DNA from: Scilla litardierei
Taxonomy: Eukaryota > Streptophyta > Magnoliopsida > Asparagales > Asparagaceae
Length of the DNA stretch: 64,000 nt
Assembly (NCBI GenBank): GCA_030789695.1
Contig: CM061139.1
Coordinates: 195,149,641-195,213,640 of the forward strand
Reading direction: 5' to 3'
Shown: positions 1-12,500 of the stretch, one piece after another
Layout: the number at the start of each line of letters is the position of its first letter
How positions within the stretch are numbered: position 1 is the first letter of the stretch
Made by a program: the position numbers and the translations under genes
The notes under the pieces: model-generated
Told to the model about the DNA's origin: nothing
Database searches by the model: none
Seen by the model: the letters and a program-made list of their open reading frames with translations, nothing else

Positions 1-465
1 AAACATGCAACTCAGTTAACAATTAAAAGTGATACTATCATAGTTCTATCATTCTAAGCCAAACCTAAGCCGTGAATCATATTGAAGAGTACAGAAACAA
101 CCAAGGAGTCCACCTCAGTACCCAGGGGCGCTCACCTGGGCCAGGCCTAAAGCAGTAACGGTAGGGGCCACGAGTCAACAGTGTGGAACTCATTAATTAA
201 GTCCGACAGTACATTAGGGGTCAGATCCTGATTCAATGATGTGACCCAGGCCGGAACAACCTGATGCGGTTCAGTCAATAGGAGCGTGGCTCTAGTAGTT
301 CCCGCACTCTCACTAATATGATTTACCCCAAACCCAGTGAGTCTGTAGTGCCAAGTGTAAGTCAAATGTACAGCTCTCTGTGCCTCAGTGCAACGGTACA
401 TGTATTGATCTATATTGATGTCATTTTAAAACATTATTTCTAAAACAAGACTTGAATTAAATTAA

Positions 466-955
466 GGCCACATTGGAATTAATATATATGACGGTGTGCT
501 ATGTCATTCTAGTTTCAAATTGTATTCACTGTCAATTCCATCAATTGTATTCCAATGGTACAATAACAATACATGTTTCAATTTCACTTTGGTTTCCATA
601 GCACACTCTACATATTAATTATTCCCAATGTCAGGGGCCACTGTGTCTCATTATGCTATCCATAGACATATAGCATTAATAACATGGAACAATGAAACAT
701 TTAGCATGCTGCAGATGTGTAATAGTTCTAACATCTAATCATAAGGCATTTCAACAAGACTGTCCATAAGTAGAATATTCTAAGGCGAATTAAATTCTAA
801 AGCCACATTAAACACAATTCGTATATTGGTGTGCTATAACATTCAGATTTCAATCACATTCTCATTCATTCTAAACATATAAATAGTTCACTGAATTTCG
901 AATCATTATTTCCATAGCACACCTAATATACCAACTAGTCCAATGTCATGGGCCA
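466..955. repeat. Two copies of a ~165-bp hairpin unit
   Basis: Unit 1 (466-641) and unit 2 (801-955) each begin with GCCACATT and end with GGGCCAC. Inside each unit, GTGTGCTAT near the left end is complementary to ATAGCACAC near the right end, and the stem extends outward imperfectly for about 40 bp through TA-rich sequence. The stems are conserved between units while the ~100-nt loops have diverged. Confidence 0.6.
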
Positions 956-2172
956 CTAATTAACTCCATAGCAACTAATGATGAAAAAGTATCATAATAC
1001 TTAACATATTTTAGGAGTGTAGAAATTAGACAATTAATAACATAATACTTTATTATGCTTACAGAAACTGAAACTTGAATATAAATAAAAGTAAGAGCGA
1101 ACCTGCAAGTAAAGACATCGTCCATAATCATACTCATTAGAATTTATAGGGGGATGGTCAAATGGGGGGGACAATCTGGTGATCTCAGATAGTTTTTCAT
1201 CATTGATCAATTCAGGACTTAACCATTTATTAATGGTTTTTATATGATCCTTCAGGCAGCTTTTTATGATCCTATGGGTATCAAACTTAGATCCTTCAGG
1301 CAGCAATTTTCATACTTTCCGACGGCCTTTGAGGCCTAAATCCCTCATATTCAATCATTGGGAGATTTCTAAGCCAACATACATGCTATACCAATTATCA
1401 TTCAATTCTGAAATCCCAACAGATGTAATAAGGAAAAAATCCCTAGGGTCAATAGCAAATTTCTGTTACGAAGACTATTTTTAGTTACAACATGATCCCA
1501 AAATATTTCTGCAGAGAAAAGGAATAACTGGATAAATCCAGCGAAGGGAAATGCCCAAAACAGCCACAGTCAAGGGGGAAAACAGATTCCTTACATCTCA
1601 GTCAAGGGCATGTTTAACAGAAGCTAATTCGAGGGTCGATAGGGCTGCGGCGAAGTTCGCCGCCTCGCCCGGTGCTCAGATTCATCATCGCAGAAAGCTA
1701 AAGGGGCAAATTCACAACTTTAAAATCCAAAATTTAGAGAATCAGAGCGATTTTACCTTAATTCGTGGACTGATGATGAAATCAGAGAGAAATCCCAACT
1801 CTAGGGCACATGCCGAACCCAAATCCAGAAGAAAACCAGATTTTTCTTTGAAAAAAATATCATTTTTACACAAAACCGAAAGCCCTAGGGCCCAATCAAG
1901 CTTAAATATAGGGTAGAGAACGCATGAGAGGTTCAGAGATGAGCTAGGGTTTTGCCACGAACGCATTCAACCTCGAATCAAGGCAATGACGCGTCGAAAC
2001 CCTAGGATCTTAGGGCATGGTGGAAGAGCAAGGGCAACGCCATGCGTCAGCAAGGTGGCGAGAGGAGAGGGGAGCCTCGTGGCTTCCTTCGACATGAAGG
2101 AATGAAGAGGGAAAGAGCACGAGAGAGAAAGAGAAGAGGCGGCGGGTTTTTGTCGCTGTTGCTGAATCGTAC

Positions 2173-2173
<1 letters not shown>

Positions 2174-2229
<56 letters not shown>
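2174..2229. repeat. (GA)n microsatellite
   Basis: About 28 uninterrupted GA dinucleotides. On the minus strand this is a (CT)n tract of the kind common in plant promoters and 5' leaders. It generates the arginine/glutamate and serine/leucine low-complexity open frames at this place, which are not genes. Confidence 0.95.
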
Positions 2230-2232
<3 letters not shown>

Positions 2233-2385
2233 AGAGAGTAAGTGGATGGGGGTACACGTGGGAGGGGGATATTTGTGTGGGGGAAAAATAAAGGCCCAAC
2301 GGGCCTTTACAAAAACTTAGGGGGACGTTTCCCCTTCAGGCCCACCTTTGGCTTCGTCGCTGAGTGCCGCAACATCGAGAATACA

Positions 2386-3004
2386 ACTACAAAGTCCAAA
2401 GTCCAAATCCAAATCCAAGAACCCTTGTAAATTCAACTTTGAAATTCAAATACAAATACAAATCCTAATTCAACGTGGACAACAAAATGGAAGTCCAAAC
2501 TAGACATCCAAAACTAATAGCCTCCCTTAGTAATTTGCTAAGGTACATGATTTTGAACTGACTTTTGGTTTTAGTTTTGTCTTTGCTTTGTATGAGCATA
2601 GTGTCCTTTAGCTGGATAAACATGCAACACTGTTATATGGATGCATGCGGCATGCCATATTGTTGAGTCTTTGTTTCCTGTCTAACATAGGAACCTTCAG
2701 ACTTCAGAGAACCTACACAAGAATATGTTTTTAATATATTGATGTGAATGCAAACATGTGATTGTCCATGTGAATTGTTAAAATCTTCAGTTTTCTAGTT
2801 CAATAAAATTAGTTTAGACTTTTTATACTATTTATAACTTGGGCCATCTCCTGATGAGTGGCCCCCCTTTATTTACCTTGGGAGCCATTGTGTTAGGATG
2901 TAATGCATGTGGGTATCATTTCCTGTTTTCCACAGAATTCAATGATTTTATTTAATCATAAAGGCTTGAAATCATTGAACCATAAAAGCTCAAATTTTCA
3001 TCAG
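2386..3004 (+). other. Intron sequence upstream of the first visible phosphoesterase exon
   Basis: The stretch holds short CAAATC/CCAAA repeats at about 2390-2465 and otherwise AT-rich intron-like sequence ending in the splice acceptor AG at 3003-3004. No coding exon is seen. The ATG at 2903 lies in this intron and is not a start codon. Confidence 0.55.
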
Positions 3005-3583
3005 GTTGGAGAAAATGACACTGTCATTGTCATGTCACATGAACCAAACTGGATTCTTGATTCGTACTGGAAAGAGAGTACTGGCAAAAATGTTTCTCAC
3101 TTAATATGTGACTATCTGAAAGGAAGATGTAAGCTCCGAATGGCTGGTGATTTGCACTTCTACATGCGTCATTCTGTTGTTCCATCAGACACGCCTAGCT
3201 GTGTTCAACATTTTATTGTCAATGGGTGTGGTGGAGCCTTTTTGCATCCTACCCATGTCTTCAAGAAATTTGAAAAATTTGATGGCGTTTCATATGAGAA
3301 CAAGGCTACTTATCCATCTTATGATGATTCTAGCAGGGTAAAAAGTTTGTCTTTTATCTATTGGTCTGGATTGGTAATATTGCTTGGTCACTATTTCAGA
3401 AGTCACTGAATTTTCAACAGCTACATCAACATTTAACTGTTTGTGTATATAATTTTGTTTTCTTAACAAAATCCATTGCAGATTGCATTGGGCAACATCC
3501 TAAAATTTCGCAAGAAAAACTGGCAGTTTGATATCATAGGCGGCATTATCTACTTTATATTGGTCTTTTCTATGCTTCCGCAG
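3005..3583 (+). CDS. Metallophosphoesterase exons a and b (end of catalytic domain, first membrane helix)
   Basis: Exon a (3005-3337) starts after CAG with GTTGGAGAA and ends AGG before GTAAAA. Exon b (3482-3583) starts after TTGCAG and ends CCGCAG before GTAACA. Both are phase 0. Exon a holds the metal-binding SHEPNW and GDLHFYMRH motifs and the [11 protein letters not shown] loop. Exon b reads from the conserved [17 protein letters not shown] into a hydrophobic helix ([14 protein letters not shown]). Confidence 0.9.
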
Positions 3584-6500
3584 GTAACATTATTTTATGC
3601 AATTTTACTTGATTTCTTGATTGATCCAAACTTAACGCAAGTTTCGAGTAGATAGTTGTGCATTTTGACGAATAATTTTTCTGTTGATATGATGGAGATC
3701 TGTTTTGTTTTACTTCATTAGTTTTCTATATTTCTGAGAGGAATCATCAAAAAGCTGACTTTGTTGGCCTAAATGTAGATTACTTTCAAGTAATTTCAAT
3801 GAATCTAGAGTTCAATTATTTGCATCTCCAAGGTTAAATACCTATTGCTGCCCACTCATTTCGGTGCCTAAGCTTAAAGCATGGGATCTATGTGAAAATA
3901 TATTTCATTTTTAGGATGTTGGTGACTCCTTGTTTTCATATTTACCTTTAAAAAGTATGATGCATGGAATATTGGCACGGTTAGCTTAGAGATTTGATCA
4001 GGTTTCTTTGTACATATTATGCTAGTGGACGTAATAACTACTTACTTAAAAATTGGCTAATTGGATATTCTTTTTCATTAAGCATAAAGCGCTGATATTA
4101 TGTCACCCCCAAAAAGCAAAATACGGACGCGTCTCTGGGAGTTTCGGCCCAATAGGGGCATTTTTGTAATTTCAGAAACTATTGGGGGGTTTCGTAAATT
4201 TATAAAATCTCTAATTTTCCTTTATTTATAGCCTAGGGCCGGCTATGGGGAGGGGAGGCTGGCATTGTGGAAGGAAATCCCGTAGTCAATTTGTCCACAG
4301 ACAATTAGTTGGAGATATTATGCTTTGATCTCGAATCGAACGCTAGGAGAAATGCCTCTTCTCGAATCGAGGTTAGTTAGCTTTGTATTTTTCGTTTCTA
4401 CATCAATAAAAATCCCTCTTTTCTTCCCCAAATCTCTTCCCTGCCCATAAGAATCCATCATTTCCCATAAAAATCCCATCTTTCACACACAAACCCATAA
4501 AAATCACATTTTTATCCCAAATCCAGATCTGAAACGTATCAGGTAGCAGAGCACGTCGATCCATGGCGGCTACGAGATCCAAAGATAGGATGGACACGAT
4601 GGAGGAGAAGATGGAGAAGATGGAAGGCGCGATCCATGATCTTACGAGAGACCTTACAAAGAAGATTGAAGATCGAGGGGCCGAGACGGTCGGACGCTCA
4701 CGCTATTCATGGAGACCCTAAATCAGAAGTTAGATGCTCTTTTGAAGAAGGGGGACTCACATCAGGCCGAAACCCTAGATCCAGATTAAAAGGCGAGAAC
4801 TTCAGCGAAGGGGAAGGAGAAAGTTGATCCTTTTCGCGAAGAGAAAGGAGAAAGTTGATCTTTTTCGCGAAGGGCTTCTTTCGGATGCAGATCTAGTGAC
4901 AGTCGACGAGTATCTTGCTTTCAACGAAGGCGAGGCGCAACAACGACAACTGAGAGGGCGAACGGGGGGCCGGACAACACCAACGACAGCTCCAGGGCAC
5001 TCGACAGGCCTTGGCGGCCCGCCAGGGCTTCACCGAGCCTTGGCGAGCTCGCCATGGCCTTCTGGGGCCCCCGACGACCCGTCAGGCCCCCAGACAGTAG
5101 CGACAGGGTCGCTGGGCACTTCTGGATCCTCTGGCAGCCCCACCAGGAGGTAGAGGGCCACGAGGAGGGTTCGGCGATGGCATTGGGGGCTTTCGGAATG
5201 AATTTGGCACTGATTTCTATGGAGGGGAGCTCCCAAGGCGTGAGACAGAGTTTGAGAACTACGACAGATACCACGAGGATGACCGAGGGGACTTCGTGGA
5301 TGGAGGAGGGGCTGATTGGGAAGAAGCTGCTTGGAATGGAGAAGATGGATACCCAGTCGGGACTTATGGTTATGATCTACCTGCACCACCACCACCGCGA
5401 CACCATGACTATGAGCAGGAGAGAGGTGCACTTGGAGGAGTCACCGCGGAGAGCAGGGTCAGGAAGTTGAAGCTTACAATTTTGAGGCGGAGGACCCAGA
5501 TGGCTGGATATACCGGGTTGAGAGATATTTTGATGTGTCGAGGGTTATGTAGGCAGTGGTTGAGGGCAGTATGGTGTGCTTGGAGGGAGAGGCGCTGTCG
5601 TGGTACCGGTGGACACAGCAGCAGCGGCCCTTTCGATCTTGGGAGGATTTCACGACATGCTTACTGGGCCGTTTCGGAGAGGTGCAGGCTGACACAGGGT
5701 AACAGCAGCCACAGGTGGAGCAGCGATCAGCAAGGAAAACGGTGTTGAGGCACGACCAAGGTGGGCATATACGACAGATGACAAAGGCAAAGATACGAGA
5801 AAAGTATGCCACGGGTTATGCTTCAAGTGCGACGAAAAGTTCTCTCTATGGCACCGGTGTGGCGGTCGTACCTTGCAAATACTGATAGTGAATGAAGAGG
5901 AGGATGTAGAGGGCGTGGTAATTCTGGAGGCTTGCGAGGAGGAGGATCAGGAGTACATGCACTTGGAATAATCCGTCCGCGTGCTTCACGCACCACCTTG
6001 AGGACACGGTGGTTCTTCGTGGGCGAGTAATGATGCGTCTCTGGGAGTTTCAGCCCAATAAGGGCATTTTTGTAATTTCAGAAATTATTGGGGTTTTTTT
6101 TGTAAATTTATCAAATCTGTAATTTTCCTTTATTTATAGCCTAGGGCCGGCTATGGGGAGGAGAGGCTTGAATTGTGGAAGGAAATCCCGTAGTCAATTT
6201 GTCCACATACAATTAGTTGGAGATCTTAGGCTTTGATCTCAAATCGAAAGCTAGGAGAAAGGCATTTTCTCGAATCGAGGCTAATTATCTTTGTACTAGT
6301 CATAACCCGTGCCCGCGGGCACGGTTCATTTAAGATTTTCACCCGCAAAATCTTTGTTTCCAAACATTATTTATACAGTCAAATTTGTGAGGAACAATAA
6401 ATTCGGTGTAGAACAATAAATTCGGCGAGTGCGCCCTTGAGTCGGAACAACAAATTAGCGTAAAAAATTTAGCGGGCGCCTTCGACGTGAAGGGTGGAAG

Positions 6501-9500
6501 TGCATAAGTGTGTGGGTAAAAAGTGAAATGAGAGGGGTTTTTTAGCAAAAAAGGGGAAATATGTGGTATTCTGCGCAAATGTAGTGATTGTGGGGGTTTG
6601 AAAATAAAAGGAAAAAAGTGGTGGTTTTTCCAAACACTCATCTCAACCCTTCTTTTACCAAGATTAAATCCTAGACATTTTTCTATCAACCGCTTTATAC
6701 ATCATCATAGCATCAGCTTGTCCCAGTCAGCCCTAGAATTCAAAAACCTTTGTGTTTTAATATATAGATTTTTAGTTTCTACATCAATAAAAATCCCTCT
6801 TTTCTTTCCCAAATCTCTTCCCTACCCATAAGAATCCATCCTTTTCCATAAAAATCCCATCTTTCACCCCAAAACCCCATAAAATCATATTTTTATCCGA
6901 AATCCAGATCTGAAACTTATCAAATACACCGTCAAATTTTTTCCCCATTATTTGTGACTACATTGTCCAAACATTACGTGAGAAACATAATTGATTTGGG
7001 ACACACTACTCCTGTCTTATTTGGAAATATTGTTATACATTGCCGTTTCTGAGTATTGCAGTTAGCCTACTGCCTAAAGTTGGCAGTAGATGGTTTCCTA
7101 AATAAGCAAGCATAGTGGTTACGTGCCATAGCAGCTCGCAATAGTTGTGGTTACTCTTAGGTCCTTCCTTGTGTATTTTGATTTTTTCTGGCTTAGTAGT
7201 GTTGAAGGATGCTTTATCTAAATTCAGATGTGGGTCTACTGGACTGGAGTATTAAATAGAGAAACTTTCTGTCTGTTGCACTTGAAAGTTGAAATTTTGG
7301 CAGGAATTTTTGAACCAACAAAATTCGTCCTTGGAGTCCCCCAAAAGAATGCCTTCATCCTTTTCCATTCTTAATTGCACAAATGTCGGCTAGGTGGTAC
7401 TGTTGTAACATGGACAAAGCAATGGGTCAGCCATATAGAGCTAAGAGGGCAATGATTCGGCAGATACACACCATTGTGTTTGTGCACTACGTAGTCCAAA
7501 ATGGTACCATCTCTCTCGTATGTTGGGTGCACAAAATCGAGATTGTATATTGTGGTTTTATAATATTCACCTTATGAGATATGATTTTGTGTGTGGCTTC
7601 ATAGCTTCCAATAAACTCGAGTCTAATGTTAGTGTCTCTTCTTAGAGGAAGAACTTTCAATTAAGAGAATGACATGACACTTAGAACAAATAGAAAAAAG
7701 TGAAAGATGGAGTAAATAAAATATTTTTATTTATTGGTTACTCATTATATGACTTTAATCAAGAGCATACTTCCGGTTTACATTTTCTTTTGCTCAAAAA
7801 TTACAAAGTATGAACCATGACTATACGGTTTGGACGTTTGTGTAGGAGTTTGTCGCCTTGTGAGATTTGACTTCACTTGCAACTACCAACAAATGAATTT
7901 GGTTTCCAGTTTAGATTGGAGTTGTCATATCATATATATAATTTTATCTCGCTTTGGTACCATATCGTCGTAAGATATTTGACAACTTGACAAAGATTAA
8001 ACAAATCACTCAAATAACAAATATATCAAAAAAACCAGTCAAGAAATTTAAGCATAACTATAATGAGATATGCTACAAAAAAGTAAAACAAAATTTTCAG
8101 TAAAAAACAATTAAACATAGACATAATTATATAACGGTTAAATGTTCTTATAGACATGCACATGAAATTACATGTGCATGTCCAATTAAGTGACTTGGTT
8201 TACTCTGATTAATTACATGAAACTATATTTTGGTTGGAACTCTAATTTTAGAGGGAACCGCAGCTCAATGGGCCGGTTTCGTTTTTTACTTAACCCAAAT
8301 TAATTATGGCCAAATGCTTTAACTCCATTCACCATCAGGCGGCAGGCCATCTGGTGGCTATTTGCTTCATTAATCAGGCGGCAGTGTTTTGTTTATTTGT
8401 GGAGGGCCGATTGTAATTTATCTTGGGCAGCGGATGTTTCATCTCACCTGCCGCTTGATGAAAAATCGTTGATTTAAATATTTTTTGAAGGAAGATTGCT
8501 CAATTTTGATGAAAAATCTTTGGAAAAAATACTTTTTGAAGGAAGATTTCTCAAACTCATGTTTTAATCTCTCCTTGCAGCCTCAAACTAGATGATTGCT
8601 TAATTTCATATGGTACAAGTATGCTACAGTCCAACAACTTTTGCAGAAATTTCCAGACACCCTCTCCTATTTAAACAATTGAGTTCACATATATAAACAC
8701 AACCACAATCTCTCATTTTCAAAGCACTTTGCTCACTAGATCAGAAATGTCCTAGTGTTTGCTACACTTGCTCTTTCTCTCTTTATATCCAAGTTGGCAT
8801 ACAGTGATCCGATAGTATCATGCACACAAAAACCCTTTCCTCAAGTCTGCAAAATTGTCTTCTTCTATTCTTTACCTTATGAACGTTAGAGAAACAAAAA
8901 AATGACAGTAGAAAGCAAGGAAAACCCCAATAGTCTCATTTTATGGGAACATAAACTAAGAAGTACCATTCTACTTATCCAAACATATCCAAATTGTTGC
9001 CATTCCAAATGATTTACATCCCAATCTAAATAAACAATAAAATAATACAATCTGAATATAAAGTCTATTGATAACTTTTTATTCATAATTTTGATAAGTT
9101 CCAACAAAAACTTTTATCAACTTAGAAGCAGAAAAATAGCAATGTTTTGCTTGTATTTTAGGAGAAAGCTCATTATTGTCAAAATTTGCAACTCCATTCG
9201 AATTTTGCATTAACGTTATCTCCATTCAAAGCCAGCATCAACGTTATCCCTAACCATACCAGTAGTTCGTGAACTAGATCCATTATCATACAACTATTAA
9301 CCTGCAATGGTAATATATGCTGTGTGATTATGTTCAATTACTATCTAGCTTGTATAATTGAAAAACTTTGGTGAAAAGAAATTAAAAAAATGCGTACCTT
9401 TTGTATACTTTTAGAAATATTTTAATCAAGTTCATGTATATGCCTCTTGCAAAGATTTTCCTTAAGAAAATAAAAGCATTAAAGTTAAAGTAATCTACAT

Positions 9501-12500
9501 TAGCATTTATTTAAAAAATATATAATATAACAAACATACCTTCTTTCTAGTAGATGTACTTTTGTGCACACTACATGTTCTCATGTCGTGACTTTTTTCT
9601 CTACTTACAATACATGTTCTTTTTCTTGATTGATGTACATCGTGCGATGCTTGTATTCCTGACAGAATCCTTGAAGCAACTTGTGGTCAGCCTTTAGTTT
9701 TTGCTTTTGTAAGATGATGAATAATAACATCAGTCGGTACCAATTCATGTGTGGTAGGTGAATTAAACCCCTAATGAGCACTTGGTTCAATAGAATCATG
9801 TTGTGCTTCATCAATCAACTTATGCTGCTCCCAAAAACTTTTCGTTAATCATATTTCAACATCATAAAGGTGTACATCTTATGACACGGCCTCCATGATT
9901 TTATCAAATTATATACAAAGGCTCCATGATTGAAGTGGAGTAAAATTGAGTTGGACGCACTGGATTGTTTATGCTTGTTGAATAGCACCCAAGACTTGTT
10001 ATGATATGTCTTGCATTTAATATCCACCTTGGCAAAATATATCTATCATGAATGACTTGCATATCAAACTTTTGCTTCATGATGTAAAATAGATATACAA
10101 AGCATCTATTCAGTCTCAACTTTGCACAAGTACATATGAACTATTTTGTAGACATTGTATTGTATATAATGTATGATACTCTTTCCATCAATCCTACTAA
10201 TGGCATTATATTTGTTATGTGTCCCCTTCAGTGCTCACACTTTCATGCCGACAACGAAAAACATTTTTGAACGGACAATTTTTGCATTTAGGCTAATTTT
10301 TAAAAAATATTAATAAAAACGACCAACTTAAAGACTATTTCTCAAAACCGACCAACTTTGGTCCAGCTCAGCATGCGTGCGTGCGCGCTTGTTGACGAGG
10401 ACGACTTACGTCTGGCCGCGGTTGGAAACCCCGTCCAATTTGTTTGGCCGCGATTTCCAACCGCGACATATTGAGATCTGCCGCGGTTGCTAACCGCGGC
10501 CAATCTGTACCTACTTCTCCTCCCTAGCATCTACATTCACTCTCTTACGAAAATAACAAACGCTTCCACAAAAAAACCCCAAACTTTCTACGTCCGAAGA
10601 AAATCCAACTTTTCCTAGCGAGTTTGAAGATTGGGGTGAGAAATATACATCATAATAGCTTATAAATTTGTTATAATCTCTTGAAAATAAGTCATTTGCT
10701 CTTGAAATAGTTCAAATCTTAGGTTTACCGCTGTGAAGATATCAGATGCCGGTGATATGGAGATTATATTTAGCTTGGGTGAATTTCAACGGTCAGTTGA
10801 AATATATGTGGAAAAAGAACCAATAATCAACACCAGAATGAGTGAACCACATGTCACATTTGCTCGTATGTTGGATATGGATAATGATTCGGCCGACTTT
10901 ATGTTATATTCTCCAAATCAAGTCTACCAGCCTATAGAGAATATGATAGACCCGCGCGGGTCTATCCCCTGCGCATCCATGGGCCGGGCCCATTACTAGC
11001 CGCCGGCCCCCCTTTTGCCCCAATTCTTATTATATAAAGGGGGTAGCCGTCACTTATTTCTTATGCTTGATATTCGATATTTTCTATTGAGCGTCTTTAG
11101 GTTAGATCTTAGATTAAACAAGTGCGGACGTCCTCTTCGGCGTCTTGGGAGGAGAGCGCATCTCTTTTGTGCTCAAATATCTTGTTTTGCTACTTTTTAT
11201 TTATAAAAATTGTCTTTTTATCTTGGATCCTAACATTTTGGTATCAGAGCACGTGACGATCCATGGCGGCCACGATAAGATCGCACGACAAAATTGAGTC
11301 TTTGGAGGCAAAGTTCACGAGCGAAATCGACGGGATCAAGAAATCATTGGCGGCAAACGATGAATCCATGGCAAAGTTGACGGCGTCCATCAATCAATTG
11401 GCGGCGAATCAAGCAAAGCACGACGAACAATTCACGCAATTGATGGGAACCCTAAATCAATTGGCGGCGAACAACAAAGGGGATGAGAACCTTAAATCAG
11501 CGGAAAAGGCGCCACCTTTGGGCAAGGGGAATGAGAAAGATGAGAACTTTGAACCGGGAAGCGACTTTTTGGTGGAGGAACTTGCCGATGACGAGGAAGA
11601 GGAGCCATGGAAGGTGGATTATCGCGAGGAGCTGCGGCGCAATGCGGTGGAGTATCAAAGGGGGGCGGCGGCCCTAGCCGCCCTTTTCGGACAACGCACG
11701 AAGGCGAGGAGGGGCGGCCGGCCCCCAAAACCCTTTCGGGGGCGGCCGCCATGCGACGGGGGCGGGGGAGGCCCCCCTGCGCAGCGTGGGCCCCGGCAGG
11801 GCTGGCCAGGCCTTGCTGGCCCTGCACAGGTCCGGTGACCCTGCCGGGGGTCCGGCAGGGCCGGCGGGCCCTGCCAGAGGGCCGGCAGGGCCTGTCGGCC
11901 CTGCTGGGTGATCGACAGGGCCTGTCGGCCCTGCCAGAGGGCCGGCAGGCCCCGCCAGCGGCGCATAGGGGCGGGAGCCCCCCGGCAGCCGCCGAGGGGA
12001 CGCGTACGGCCAGCCTCCAAGATAATTTTTTGAGCCCCTGGGCAGCGGACAGCAGCTGTGGAGGGTCGCGGACAGATTTCAGGAGGATTTTCGACCCTTT
12101 GGGACGTCGACCAGCAGCGGAGGACCCATTCTACGGCGACGGACGCGAAAGAGATTATTATTCTGACGGTAGGGGTGGCTACGAGGCGGAGTTCGGCGAT
12201 GATGCAGGTTGGGACGATTTCGAGGGCCGACGAGGAGATTGCCGTGGAGACTACGGGGGTCGCGGAGGAGGTCCCCCTAGGCAGTACAAGACTCCGGACG
12301 AGAGGAGACAGCACTACCGTCCGCATCACCGAGAGGAGGGGAGGCCCGAGCAGGGGCACTTTGGAGGAAACTGCAGAGTCCGGAAGCTGAAGATGCCGAT
12401 ATTTTCTGGGGAGGATCCACACGCCTGGTTGTTCACAGCGGAGAGATATTTCGCGGCGCACCACATGACCGAGGCACAGTTGGAGGCAGCATCCATTTGC

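Larger units (their letters stand above)
1..2385 (-). mobile_element. LTR-like repeat region, probably Ty3/gypsy, no coding capacity
   Basis: No convincing gene is seen. Read on the minus strand, the right part (about 2330 to 1550) looks like a retroelement LTR leader: a TATA-like stretch, a long CT tract, then CCCTAG-containing leader sequence. The left part holds degenerate inverted and tandem repeats. The block resembles the 26640-30198 tract in layout: a segment with a shared 'cccagtgagtctgta'-like motif, a CCCTAG leader and purine-rich stretches. Exact borders and a target duplication were not found, so the class is an inference. The short open frames here are low-complexity translations. 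The block is probably inside an upstream intron of the phosphoesterase gene. Confidence 0.3.
4125..6922 (+). mobile_element. Gag-only LTR retrotransposon (TR-GAG type), element A
   Basis: The 5' LTR is 4125-4541 and the 3' LTR is 6031-6922 (the latter interrupted by a 473-bp insertion). The 5-bp target duplication AATAC is at 4120-4124 and 6923-6927. The 5' LTR starts GG instead of the expected TG. After the 5' LTR comes a decayed initiator-Met primer-binding site (GGTAGCAGAGC from 4542). A gag relic fills 4563-5973, and no protease, RT, RNase H or integrase is seen. Before the 3' LTR lies CACCTTGAGGACACGGTG, the hairpin shared with other elements here. The element is non-autonomous and inactive because of stops in gag. 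Confidence 0.85.

Noticed and set aside
2042..2320. 92-codon frame with Arg-Glu repeats, and its Ser-Leu antisense partner
   Set aside because: Produced by the (GA)n microsatellite at 2174-2229.
2903..3004. ATG-started extension of the first phosphoesterase exon
   Set aside because: Sequence before 3005 is intron ending in a CAG acceptor. The family protein continues upstream of [10 protein letters not shown] with the rest of the catalytic domain, so a start here would lack metal-binding motifs.
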